This document shows, piece by piece, positions 43,597-55,500 of a stretch of 64,000 bases of DNA. The notes below the pieces were generated by a model, which was not told where the DNA came from, made no database searches, and saw only the letters and a program-made list of their open reading frames with translations. The number at the start of each line of letters is the position of its first letter. Within the stretch, counting starts at the first letter, position 1. Source of the DNA: Nicotiana tabacum (Eukaryota > Streptophyta > Magnoliopsida > Solanales > Solanaceae); the NCBI RefSeq assembly GCF_000715075.1, contig NC_134082.1, forward strand, positions 146,680,948 through 146,744,947, read 5' to 3'. Position numbers and translations under genes: made by a program.

Positions 43597-46138
43597 CTAA
43601 GGAGCATCATCCACGGAAGCATCATCAATGGGAGAAGAAGGATTAACTTGAGAAGAAGAGTCTTGAACATTAGCCTTACCAAGAACAAGTCCATCTCCAT
43701 CACCCTCGGGACCTTCGTCTTCAGGTGAGGAAAAGCTTTGACATTGCTGAGTTTTATCAATTGTTTCTTTAGCCTTAGCAATCTCAGCATTAAGGTCAAA
43801 ACCCTCCTGGTTGGCTTCAATTAGAGTCTCGAGGTGAGTGTTTAAGAAAGCCCAGCTCACATCCAACAATAATTTATCCTCGAGAATCTCATAATCCTTC
43901 TCCCACTGGTCAATCTCAGCTCTCAGCTCTTTTTTTTCTACTTCAAAGGCATCGCAAGCTGTCTTAAAAGGAGCGAGAGAGCTTTTCAAGAACTGAATCT
44001 TATCAGTAAAGGCACGGAGATCTTCCTGAACTTGATTAAGTGTTTGAACTAATTCTCCCGCATAAACCTCTTTCTGGTTAAGGAGGTCCTTCAAACTCTT
44101 TATTCTTCAGTTTCTTTGGAAAGTTGTTCAGCGAAAGAGGACTCAAGAATATCCTTGTGCTTTCCAACCTGGTTAGAAGAAGCTTTTTCAAACACTAGTT
44201 CAGCATCAATCACCCTCATTTGTTGTTCTAAGGCATTCTTTTCTTCCGCTAAAAGCTCTTTTTCCAGTTGAAGACCATCGAATTGTTCTTTCCAGTTGTC
44301 AGCTTCGGTGCGAAAATCGATGACTTGATGCTCCGTCTGAGAAACTCTTTTCATAAGCTCTATGCCAATCAAGTTGGTCTGCAAAAAAAAGAGTTATGAA
44401 TAAGAAAGAGAAAAGAAAGGAAATATAATTAAGCATGTACCTTCAAAGAAGAATGAACGATATCATTCATTAAAGTCAGAGAGCTATGGTTTTCTAACTT
44501 CTTCTTCTCTACGGGACCTAGCAGAGGCTTCAACCATACGTCGGCTTGACCAGATTTTCTTAATAAGTTCCCCCTTCAAGAACCTCAACAACAACTCTTA
44601 TCATTTCACTCCTACTGCTAGAAGGACCGACCTATGCATGAGAAGTAGTCACGGGAGTAGCAGATAGAGTAGAAGCGGCCACGAGAGGCATAGTTGGAGC
44701 AGCATTAGGTAAGGACACAGGAGGGCTAATGAAAACTGAAACTAGAAGGGAATCAAGGGGAAATTTATCAGAAATAGGCCCAAAAGCTTCATCACCCTCG
44801 AAGCCATGAGCAAACAATCTATCAACAGAACCTGGGGGATTCATCGGAAATCACCAAAGGAGCACTCTCTGGCTCATCTGTGAGTCTAAAAGGGATTGAA
44901 CTTGTTTGAGGATCACGAGAAGGAGTCGACTCATCATCAGAAATTACACGTCTCCTGACTCATGGTCTTCGTACTAAAGAACCCTCATTTGTCTCCTCTT
45001 CGCCATCAGAGCCACAGGCTCCGTCAGGTTTTCTTTTTGAAGAAGAAACATTTAAAATTCTTTCCTAAGCAAGACTCACAGAAAGCCTGGTTGATGGAAC
45101 AGACACGGGACTAACGCCACGAATAAGAAACCCTAATAAAAAAGGGAATTGTAGGAAATTCTTGAACAAACAAGGAAGATAAAATTTACTGTGCATCTTC
45201 ACTTTCCAACCAAATTTTTTAGAAAGGTACTTCCAGGATCTTTTCTCCATAGGTGTAGCTGTTAACAATTTTTCTACCCAAGCACGAAAGTTGGGAATTT
45301 CATCAAAAACTTTAATGGTTGCTGAAAAATTGAGTATATGATTATAATGAAGTCCTTTGAGACATTTCTAAAAAAAGAAGGAAAAAGAAAGCTTACGTGC
45401 AAAGTTTCATTTCTCTGGGAAAGGCATGTTTTCTTCGCCTACTAATCCACTAGTGGGAGCATCAACAAAACGAGTATATTAGCCACGAGTACAAGTGAAG
45501 CAAGTGCTGAAAAGTGAAAGGCATGGAAACTAGATCTGCTAAATAACGAAGGCATGCAATAACCCTCCATACTATGGGGCCAATCTCGCCAAGACATATG
45601 TTGAAATAATGGCAGAATTCAATGATTACTGGATCAATAGGAGGTTTGAACCCTAAAGTGAAAGGGTAGGTATAAACAAAAGAAAAACCAACATGATAGG
45701 AAGTAATTCTCTGGTTGGCACCAGGAACTAAAATTGGGAAATCTTGTTTCCAGTAACATTTTCTTTGAACCAGGGAAAAAAACCGGTAGTGATCAAACTC
45801 GAGTAAATGTCAGCAGGATAGAGGGAGGCCATAGAAGAAACATGATTTCTTATGGTTTCACGATCAGTAATGAAAGAAAATTCTTGAGAAACAATCTCTA
45901 CAACTATAGGTTTACGTACAGGATCAGCTAAATCTCTATTCCTAGAAGAAAATCTAGGGGTTAAAGGGGCTCTAGTCTTAGAAGAAGATGGCTTAGCAGC
46001 ACTACTCTAGGAAGAAGAACAACGGTTAGAAATTGAACAAAACTACGGAGCCGGCCACCCCTTCTACTTCTATTAGGAGCATTAGAGGGAACAAACTCGT
46101 CAACAATTACAACCTTACGAAGGTCTGGTAAAGACATG
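43597..46138 (-). pseudogene. Antisense additional ORF of Tat-2, spliced, coiled coil (copy 2)
   Basis: Start Met at 46138 ('MSLPDLRKVVIVDEFVPSN'). After a region broken by frameshifts, exon 1 ends with 'MPFPEK' followed by a stop and 'NFA' at 45397. Intron 1 is 45322-45396 (75 bases, GTAAGC...TTTTTCAG, phase 1). Exon 2 opens 'TIKVFDEIPNFRAWVEKLLTATPMEKRSWKYL' and continues through a low-complexity Ser/Pro region (about 44840-44640). Intron 2 is 44379-44440 (62 bases, GTACAT...TTTGCAG). Exon 3, 'TNLIGIELMKRVSQTEHQVIDF', is a long heptad-rich coiled coil to about 43750, then an acidic Ser-rich tail ending at 43597. A frameshift lies near 44100. Function unknown; it is transcribed, if at all, against the retroelement. 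Confidence 0.75.
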
Positions 46139-46537
46139 ATTGTCCAAAGAAATACAGAAAGAAGGATGAAAACATTGCAAAGAAGGGATAAGATGATGGA
46201 TACTGAAGAAAGAAGACTCTAAGAAATCAAAAAAGAATGGAGTATTTATAAGGAGATTCGACCATTATTAAAGTTGGTCATTATGAAGTGTCATAATGAA
46301 ACTGCCACTTCATGACTGACGTAGCAGCAGAAAAACCCTAAAAAGCATTAAATAATTACAGAGCCAATCGTTAGAAGCCACATAGCGTGGGCATTAAATG
46401 GATGTGATGTGCATCGTATTGATTCTGTATGAGACATGATAACACTTGAAAAATGGCGGCAGAGAATTCCCCCCCATACAATCTTACCACTTTCCGAATT
46501 ATTCAGTTGAGAATATTCGGAAAGTGGGGGGACTATC

Positions 46538-47163
46538 TGTATTAGTGTAAAAAAGTCATTACACGTGGAATGTTAGTATGCTAACATTACATGAATCATG
46601 GAGCAATGATATAGCGACAAGTGACATTCTCAATTAATAGAATTAAGAATGCGAGAAAGGCATGAGAGAAACACCCACGAGGCAATACAGAGGAGAAACT
46701 GGGCCTGACAATTGTCAAAGAAAAAGCGAGGATGGAATGAGTAAGGATCAAAAAGAAAGGAAGATACATGAACTTGAAGTAAATAAGGAAGGGGAATCGG
46801 AGCAGTTATAAAGCATTTATATCAATAAAATATGCCAGTTACGGTTTTTGGCAATCAATAGAAGTAATGCCCATTATGTGAGAAAACCGTTATGATTGTA
46901 CACTCCTATATAAGGATACAAAATTTTATTTGTAGGGACAAGCTTCAAGTACTACTGAAATACATTCTATAATTCTTTGCTTTACAACCTTGATTTTAGG
47001 GATTGGTTATTGAATTATTCCTTATTACTATTTGATAATTCTATCTATAATTTTTATTATTTTGCAAGCAGCCGATCGTGAAAGTGGAGTAAACATTGGT
47101 TATCAGTAACCAGTTTTCTTCTAAATATAAGCTTTGACCAAAAATCTATTTTTCAGTTAAATA
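46538..47163 (+). repeat. Tat-2 3' LTR with upstream polypurine tract
   Basis: 626 bases beginning TGTATTAGTG and ending 'cagttaaata' (CA of the 5' LTR changed to TA). The polypurine tract 'ggaaagtggggggactatc' lies at 46519-46537. A TATA box is at 46907-46913. The GTCCT target duplication follows. The antisense ORF starts about 400 bases upstream of this LTR and is transcribed away from it; 46139-46518 between them shows only a TATA-like 'tatttataagg' near 46243 (minus sense not clear). Confidence 0.94.
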
Positions 47164-47204
47164 GTCCTCTTCAAGAGTACCATAAACATAAGAAAGCCCA
47201 CTCT

Positions 47205-47470
47205 TATGAAAATTCTCTCATTAAAGGGTTGATTTCGGAAGAACTTATGCTCGAAATCAAAATACCTTTGGGGAAAAATACACCTGAAGCGTTGCACAAA
47301 TAGACACAAAAAGCAAACTTGCACAAATACTTACAAAAACCCTCATGTTAAAGGGTTGATTTTGGACGAGTTTGTTTCCGAAATACAGATGCTTTTGGGG
47401 GGAAAATACACCTAAGGCCTTGCACAATTAGACACAAATAGTAAAACTTGCGCAAAACACTTAACCAAAA
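47205..47470 (+). repeat. Tandem repeat in the Tat-1 3' region
   Basis: Two diverged units of about 130 bases, each with 'attaaagggttgattt', then 'cgaaat', then 'tttgggg(g)aaaatacacct', then 'ttgcaca' and 'gacacaaa'. The first begins near 47205 and the second near 47340. Confidence 0.7.
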
Positions 47471-47499
47471 AAGAATGCAAAGGTTATAACTTGCATAAA

Positions 47500-49119
47500 T
47501 ATTCGAACGAAAGAACGCAGAAAGATTCATGTAATACTAGAGCAAAAGATATTTTTATAATAAACGTGCCAAAATAGCACAAGTACAGTAGTTGGGAAAA
47601 GAAAGAAAAAGCTAAAATGTTGCCTCGTTGGAACCCGAAAGAAGAGAAGTGTCTGCGCCCCCAAGGGAAGTAGGTAGATCTGTCGATGGCTCAATATTCT
47701 GTCCCTCAAGAGTTTGGCCCTCAACATCATCACCATCCGGTTCCTCTTCAATTTCGAAAATTCAGAATCGGAACCAGAAGAACCATGAGCATCAGGTTCT
47801 ATCAGGAGACCATTTTTAGCAGCCAACTCAAGCTCACAGGCCTTAGCAATTTCAGCATCAAAGTCAATGATATTAGTTTTGGCCACCTCCAAGGTTTTTC
47901 TCATCATGTTGTACATAACGTAAGTTTCTCAATAATGAGGGAAGCCGTATGGGCTTAAGTTCTTCTTTGATTTGGGTTACCTCGATAGAAAGTTTTTTCT
48001 GGGTGTATCTAATGGACTTGAGGCAAACGTCAAGATCGCAGACAGTAGAGCTGAAAATTCTATTTTGCTTAAGAGTCTTCTTGTAATTCTCCTCCAATTG
48101 GGCATATTTCTTCCCCGCAACAGCAAGCTCTTCAGTCTTGGAATTCAAGTCTGCCTCTAAATTGATCAGTCTTTCAGCGGAAGCCTCATGATCGGATGCA
48201 GCAAGAACGACAATATGAACTTCAACCTATTTGGCCTTAGACTTTTCAAATATTACCCTTAGCGGGGCGATATCTTGGCTAAAAGTTTCCACTTCTTGCT
48301 TGCTTTGCTGCAAATGAGTCTCCAATACAAATGCCTCAGTGGCTTTGGCTTCCAATTTTGAGAGGCGAGCGGCACTTTGCTCTCGCTTGGCCAAAAGCTA
48401 ATCCCATGCGGAGGTAATTTCTTCCTTTTTCACGAATCAACCTCTGAAGGCCTTTGGAAGCAAGAAAGTTGGTCTACAAAGCAAGAAAGGCAAAACTCAG
48501 GATATGTTTAGGCAAAAGTAGAGGATATAACAAAGGAAGTAAGGAATGTACCATTGTGGCGTTGTGCATGGCATTGTTCAACAAGCACTCTCACGAGAGA
48601 GCCTATATCTTTTCCCAATATTTCTCTAAATCCAAAGGCTTCAGATAATTAGCAAGCTCTACCGGTCGGGATAGCACGTTGCATCTGGTGGAGATCGAAA
48701 AAGTAACGTTCCTCCTCCTTGGCAGATCTTTAGAGGGGGCAGCATAATTTTGCCCCAAATTCCCATGAACTGGGGACTGGGAAAGAGGAACACCTTCGTC
48801 ATGGTCAGGCGCGACCGATGGAGATGATGTAGTAGTTGTTGATGGAAGAGCTTGGGAAAAAGGAGACGAAGCTGATGGTGATAAAGGATGAGAGGCAACA
48901 GCGATAAATGCAATGCTGGTTGTTGGTTGCTCGCCAACTGAAGATGGCAGGGACCCAGTACTTAACCCTGCAATACCGGGCACAATGACTGGGGCTCGAA
49001 AACGGGAGCTGTCATTTTCTACCATCTCAAACTCCCCTCAAAGTGCCGAGACATTGTCCTCACTTGGTGTAACTAACTCAGCAGATTGAGCATTCTGTTG
49101 AGTTGATGAGGATCGCCGT
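47500..49119 (-). pseudogene. Antisense additional ORF of Tat-1, spliced, coiled coil (copy 3)
   Basis: The upstream part is cut at 49119 by the Athila insertion; the frame enters as 'SSSTQQNAQSAELVTPSEDN' with a stop at about 49040. It continues 'MVENDSSRFRAPVIVPG' and a Ser/Pro/Thr-rich stretch, then 'LSRPVELANYLKPL' (about 48650). An intron at 48474-48551 (78 bases, GTACAT...TTTGTAG) precedes 'TNFLASKGLQRLIREK'. The following region is frameshifted, then coiled coil ('KTEELAVAGKKYAQLEENYKKTL', about 48145-48060; 'EAEIAKA'-like near 47850) to about 47530. The intron before 'TN' matches intron 2 of copy 2 in place and donor sequence. Confidence 0.72.
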
Positions 49120-50590
49120 TGACGAGCTTGAAATACATACTTAAATATCCTCGCTAGTCAAATATAGTAAAGTAAAATATCGTATCCATAAGGATTGGAA
49201 TTAAACAATATTTTCATAGTTTATAGCTCGATTGCTATCCAAGATGATCAACAATTTAGAATTATGTGATTTAAACCTAAAATTATCTAAGATTCTAAGC
49301 TATTGACTAGTAACAAACAACGCAAGTGATAAGCAAAGGAAGATATTAATGGGAGAAGATAGGGTTGATAGGATAGATGCAAGACAAATGTTTGGGATAT
49401 AACTCTAGATAATTTACTTATAATGTTCAAATGAGTCTCTCGAATTCACTTGGTTATTAATTCAATTGTTTAGAAGAATCTCCTCTCTCGATTAAGTCTC
49501 AACCTCACAAGATGAACTAATTTAGAATCGGTGAAGATATGCACAAATTCATAATGGATTTTTCTTTAGGAGAAGCTCTCTCGATTATCCTCCTAACTAG
49601 GTTTAATCAACAATTCAACTAGCCTCTTCCGATTACTAAGATAAATTAATGAATTTAACCAATAAAATATACTGCAAAGATATCACAAGTTATTCCTCTC
49701 TCGATTACACTAGCAAGTGGATATAGATGCAACGATTAAAACATCCAAAACGATTTCAATACATAAAACTAGAATTAATATCCACAAACAAGTATCAATA
49801 CACCAAATCCATCAAACCCTAAAAAGAACTACTCCATGGATATGGAGCAATTCATCACGAATATATTTAAGTTAAAAGAAAACATAAAACAATCCAAACT
49901 CGTGTCTTGAGTTGAGATCGAATGATATATTCATTATGCTCCTGTTTCTCCAACTTCTCCTTAGCCTCTTTAGGTCTTAGTTGTGTCAAAAGTCCCAAAA
50001 ATACCATTTTTTCCATGTATATATACCAAGTAGGGTCGGGCCCAAGCAAAAACACCTTCTTCTATGCGAAATAGGGCACTTTTCTGGAGTTGGACTTGCA
50101 CGGCCACGCATTTGGCCGCGCATTTTCTACTTGTTCTGCCTCCAGTGCGCAACCAGTGTGCGATCGCATACCTGGGTAGTATCAGTTGAGAATTTGGAAA
50201 AATGTAAAACATGAAAGATGTATCCCCTTTAAATAGATTTCCAATGATATATTGTGGAGCCCAAAAAGATTTCTGAGCAAAAAGTTATGTGGATTTTATT
50301 GGATAATGCGCAATATGCCTACTCGATTCTTTATTTCGTTCTTAAAGTGCACTATCATCCAGTTATCCCCGAACACGATCCTAACTTAATCCTTGGGCTT
50401 TTACTCAGACTTCAAATCTCCATAATAGCTTGAATTCATTCTGTAACATCTACATAGATTGGAATCACTCCTACAAGGCATAAAACTTACAATAAGTGCA
50501 AAAAACTAGCTATTAAAGCTCAAACTCAACTAAAATGTAGTAAATGAGAGTGCAATAAGCGACTAAGCACGAGGTTGTAGCCTGCAATCA
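49120..50590 (-). repeat. Athila-derivative 3' LTR
   Basis: 1,471 bases; minus sense TGATTGCAGG...GCTCGTCA. The first 1,090 bases on the plus strand match 62910-64000 closely. The polypurine-like minus sequence 'tttaagtgtggggtgt' abuts it at 50591-50606. It contains a GC-rich 'cggccacgcatttggccgcgca' palindrome (split by one mismatch) near 50100 and TGCGATCGCA near 50160. Confidence 0.85.
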
Positions 50591-52315
50591 ACACCCCACA
50601 CTTAAACCGGTGCTCGTCCTCAAGTAATCAAACTACAGTTCGAATAGACACGACCTTATTAAACATCTCTCCTAACTCATTACACCAAAAGTATTTAAAA
50701 TAGACTAAGCATAATAGTGTAACATCTTCACCTCAAGAATTGACTCACAAGTACCACGCATTATTCACAAATTGCACATTTACTCTAACATAGATATCAA
50801 CTACATTACCTTTTCTTAATGAATCATGTGCCCTCACATAACAATAGAGAGTAGTTCCACACATAATAAAATTTAAGAACAATCGGGAACTCAAGATAGA
50901 AAGAATTCACTCACTCTCCAAAACAACATTCATATGCCACAAAAGATGAACCATAGCCTTTCCCGTAGTGTACTACTCTACTAATAGAGTTCATTTAGTC
51001 AAGGATCAAGTAGGACTTTAACTGGTTGTAATATAGGCTACGGGACGGGTAGGATACATTTAGATATAAGAGTGACTACACCTCCCTAAGCACTTAATAC
51101 ATACACTTTAACTTTTAAAACCCCACACTTATGTCAAACCAAAACTCCACCTTCACATCAATATACATTAACTCCCTACTTCCTTAAGCACAATTACATC
51201 AAGAGTTCCCACTTATCAACGAATACTTTTCACAACAATGGAGCTATTTTTTTCTTTCTTTTTTTTCCAATTCAAGTGGCTCTTATTTTTTCAAAACAGT
51301 GCACATTTCTCCTTATTTCATTAGTTCCAGTCAAAAGCCAAACCAACCACCCCACACTTCAAATTTTACAAAGTTCATAACAATTTCAAATGCTCAAGAG
51401 AGGTGAAAGGAGAGGTGAAAGGGTTCAAATAGATGGTCAAGTCAAACAAATGGGTAAGGCTTGTAATGTAGTTGCCAAAGAAATATGATTACAGGCTCAA
51501 AGGGGTTAACTAAGATACATAACAATTAGGCAGGTAAAAGGCATATAATTGGCTCAACAAATAAATTCCTATATCACTTTCAAGACTGAACAAAACTACT
51601 ATTTCGCTTTGCAAACACACGGGGCAAGTTCTAGATATCAAATGCACTGCACAGAATATACACAAACCTGACACACATATGGCACATAACTCACTCAGAA
51701 TTAGATTCATCAAGACACTCTAGTTATAGTAGTTAAGCACAGTTAAGATCATACCAATTAAGGCACTTATACAAGAGTCAAAAACTGAGCCTAAGCGTCA
51801 CAACTAAAGCACTCGTTATTCTCAAGGCATAATAAAGTCAAGAGATATTGCTTTCATTTCAAATCACAGCACAAGGTTTCCTACTTCTATTCCTAAAAAA
51901 ACTAACTACACCAGGTTCAAACAAAACCCTTGGAAAAGAACTGCGGTCCAAAGAAAAACCAAGGAGGAATTATTACACTACCTACAAAAGAAAATCCGTT
52001 TGGTATTTTTCTTTCGACTTTAATCCATCAAGAAACCTGTCAGGTGATACCTATCGTCGGGAAAATCAAAAATTTTAAAATTTTTATGTTTTTTCATTTT
52101 TTTTTCTACTGCTCAAATTAACAAAAACAACAACAATCAATCTAAGTAAAGCTAAAATTAAGACTAATATACATACAACATACAAATATCCCTCACCCCC
52201 ACACTTTAAGTTGTAGCATGTCCCCATGACACACAATTAAAAAGTATAAAGTAGAGAAAACTTCCCTGAATATCAAGTCGGGGTTTGAATCAAAGTCGGG
52301 CTCTATTCCACGTGC
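50591..52315 (-). other. Noncoding 3' region of the Athila derivative
   Basis: Between the protease stop and the LTR there is no gene. On the minus strand 'atggggacatgct' (about 52210) followed by 'aagtgtgggggtgag' resembles the 3' landmark of the other Athila element (4160). Further 'ccccacactt' repeats on the plus strand (51122, 51347, 52196) are polypurine-like on the minus strand. Short T-runs lie near 51250 and 52090. Confidence 0.6.
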
Positions 52316-52517
52316 TCAAACTAATGCACACATCCACGCAGACAGCTTCTTTTCAGCCTTCTTGGGGTACACCACACACTTATCTTTCTCACCAAGTGCA
52401 GCCTTCCCTTTCACATCCTTCACCTTCCACTCAACACTTGCAGCTGGCTTCTCTTTTTTCACTCCATTTGCTACATTCATCTCAAAAGGCACCGTCTCCT
52501 CACCCACCCTAAGCATG
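52316..52517 (-). pseudogene. Athila protease, C-terminal part (split by solo LTR)
   Basis: The minus frame 52516-52316 reads 'MLRVGEETVPFEMNVANG', then a Lys/Glu-rich segment, then 'KKLSAWMCALV' and a stop. It continues without a gap from 'AILDIHDRKL' at 58150 once the solo LTR and one copy of its target duplication are taken out; 'LTLRVG'-like sequence normally follows that point in Athila proteases. Alone it would look like an unrelated 66-codon ORF. Confidence 0.8.
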
Positions 52518-55500
52518 TGTAATGACCTGACCGGTTGTTTTGAGCTCTAGCACGTAGTTTGGTGGTTTGAGGCTATGAGTGGCTTCACTTCAGGTATTAT
52601 TACTTGTACGCGTGGTCAGAATTGAATTTCGGCAGAGTTAATTTGTAAAGAAAATTCTCATTTCAAAAGCTTTACGTTGGAAGAATTGACTAAGGTTGGA
52701 CTTTTGAGTAAACGAACTCGGAATAGGGATTTGAAGGTTCCAACAGGTTCGTATGATGATTTCGGACTTGGGCGTATGTTCAAATAGGGTTTTGGATGAC
52801 CCGAGAGCGTTTCAGCCCCTATTGTGGAAGTTAACATTTTGGAAGAATTTCATAAATCTGGGTTGAAGTGCATTTCAATGTTATCGATGTCCTTCTGGGA
52901 TTTCGAGTCTAGGAATAGTTTTGTATGGTGGTTCTGGTATTGGGAGCATGTCCGGAGGTGGATTTGGAGGTCCATAGGTCATTTTTGGGTCATTTGGCGA
53001 AAGCTAGAAATGTAACGGTTGTTAAGAAGTTTGACCGGGAGTGGACCTTTTGATATCGGGGTCTGATTCTGATTCCAGAAGTTGGAATAGGCTTGTTGTG
53101 TCTAATGTGAATTGTGTGCAAAATTCGAGGTCAATCGACGTGATTTGATAGGTTTCGGCATCAAATGAAGAAGTTTGAAGTTCTAAAGTTCATTAAGCTT
53201 GAATTGGGGTGTGATTCATGATTTTGATGTTGTTTGATATGATTTGAGGCCTCGAGCAAGTTCGTGTCATGTTTTGGGATGTGTTGGCATAATTGGTTTA
53301 GGTCTCAAGGGCCTCGGATGGATTCTGAATGGATAACGGGTTGAATTTGGCCTTACGATGAGGCTGAGGCTGTTGTCATCTGGTGTAACCGCACCTGCGA
53401 GGTTTTGGGAGCAGGTGTGGGGGACGTAGAAGCGGCCTAAGAGTCGTAGAAGCGTAGTAGGCTAGTCATAGGGGGACCGCAGGAGCGGAGTTTTTGGCCA
53501 CATCTGCACAAGCGCAGAAGCGAAGAATTGGGGCGCAGAAGTGGAGGAAGGTGCAGGAGCGGAAGGGAGCTTGTAACTGCGATGCCGCAGGTGCGGTTAC
53601 TGTTTAGCAGGTGCAGAAGTGTGGATGGGCAGTGAATTTTCTTTAAAACGGGGATTTGGCCTATTTTCTTCCATTCTCTCTTGGTTGGACGATTTTTTGA
53701 AGAGCTTCAAGTGAGGGTTATCATCATTTATGTCAAGGTAAGTGATTCCCACTTATTACAAGCTAAATACATGCTTTTTACAAGGATTTAAACATGGAAA
53801 TTTGTAGAAATTGTGGGGTTTTGGTAGAAAATCTAGAAATTTGTATTTTAAAATTTTGACCACGAAATTCGACATGGAATTGGGAATAAGTTATACATTT
53901 GAGTCGTGGTGTTATGGGTAAAGTTTATTTTCGAAAATTTTCGGAATCCGGACACGTGGGCCCGATGGTGATTTTTATCAACTTTTCGAACGGAGTTGAA
54001 AATTGTTGTAAATAGGATTATAATGAATATTAGAGTATATATTTGTGGATTTGCTCATTTATTGACTACTTTTGGAGCATTGGGCATCGATTTGAGTCGT
54101 TTGAATGGCTTGGCCAACTATGAAATTTCGGAGCGAGGTAAGTCTCCTTTCTAATATTGTAAGAGGGAATTTACCCCATTGGTGAACTAAATCAATATAT
54201 GCTTCTATTTGTGGGGGCTAAGTATGCACAAGGTGACGAGAGTCCATACGTAGCTACAAATTATGCCTATGTCCCGGTAGATTTAGGTTAACACCATGAT
54301 TTGTTGATACCGTTATTTGATTTTGTTTATTACTTGCCTTGAAAGGAATTTAGATTGAGTATGCTTATTAAATGCCTTGAAAAGAGTTGAAATTGAGGAT
54401 TTCGAGACTCGAAAGTTTTCATTTGGATTTTATATGTTGAAAAGAATTAAGGAATATAATAATAATAATACTTAATTGAGAAATTCTGTGTGCAACCGCG
54501 TCGCAAATATGTTTCCGCGAGCAGGGTAAATCTCCACTACTCTCATGGGAGCGGGATGTTTGCCTAGGCACCTATGGTTCATATCATTCGACTCTCGGCA
54601 GTGCATAATTTATATTTATATGTTGGTTCGTGTCGTTCGACCCTCGGCAGTGCACAGTTTGAATATTTATGTTGGATCGGGCCGTACGACCTCGGCATGA
54701 TTTGAGCATGATTGAATTGATCGCTTTGAATTTGTAATAAATAATATACCTCATTGGCCTGAGATAAATTGTTAAATGATGAGAAATAAATTTGGAGATT
54801 TCTTAATTATAAAAGAATTGTTTACTTACTTCAAAATAATGAGCTTACATCTATTTTATATAACTCATGTTTAAATCATATCATTGGCATTTTATTTATA
54901 GTTCATAGTAAGTGTCGGAGTCGACCCCTCGTTACTACTTCTTCTATCACGACCCAAACCGAAGGGCCGCGACGGGCACCCGGTGTTTTACTCAACCAAG
55001 TACCAACGTAACATATCTTTCTTATCATATTATCATGAGTAAATGAGCCAGAAAACCCGTCATGAGATAACAAGAATAAAACATAAGGGAATACTCAACA
55101 TATGAAGACCCAATATGATATACAAACTTATATATGTGACATACGGGCCTATAAGGCCGACATTACCATTAGTAAACTCGAAACATAGGCCGACAAGGCC
55201 ATACAAGTATCCATACACCTGACATCTGTCTACAAGCCTCTAAGAGTACATAAAATCATAAAGGTCGGGACAGGGCCCCGCCATACCAATCAATACATAT
55301 CCAAAGCATACTGACCAAATAGGCAACTCCGGAGCAAGTGGAGTGCACCAACACCTTCGCTGAGCTGATAGCCTACTGGAGGACTGTCAACCTATCAATC
55401 GAGACCTGCGGGCATGAAATGCAGCGTCCCCAGGCAAAAGGGACGTCAGTACGAATAAAGTACCGAGTAAGTTAGGCAGGAAAGCATAAACAAGAACAGT

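Larger units (their letters stand above)
36381..47163 (+). mobile_element. Complete Tat-like element (Tat-2)
   Basis: 10.8 kb with two 626-base LTRs (36381-37006, 46538-47163), flanked by an exact 5-bp duplication GTCCT (36376-36380, 47164-47168). Order: LTR, PBS, gag, protease, RT, RNase H, second RNase H, integrase, antisense ORF, polypurine tract, LTR. The LTRs differ by roughly 8% by eye. It sits in the 3' part of Tat-1, between integrase and antisense ORF. Reading frames carry many stops. Confidence 0.95.
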
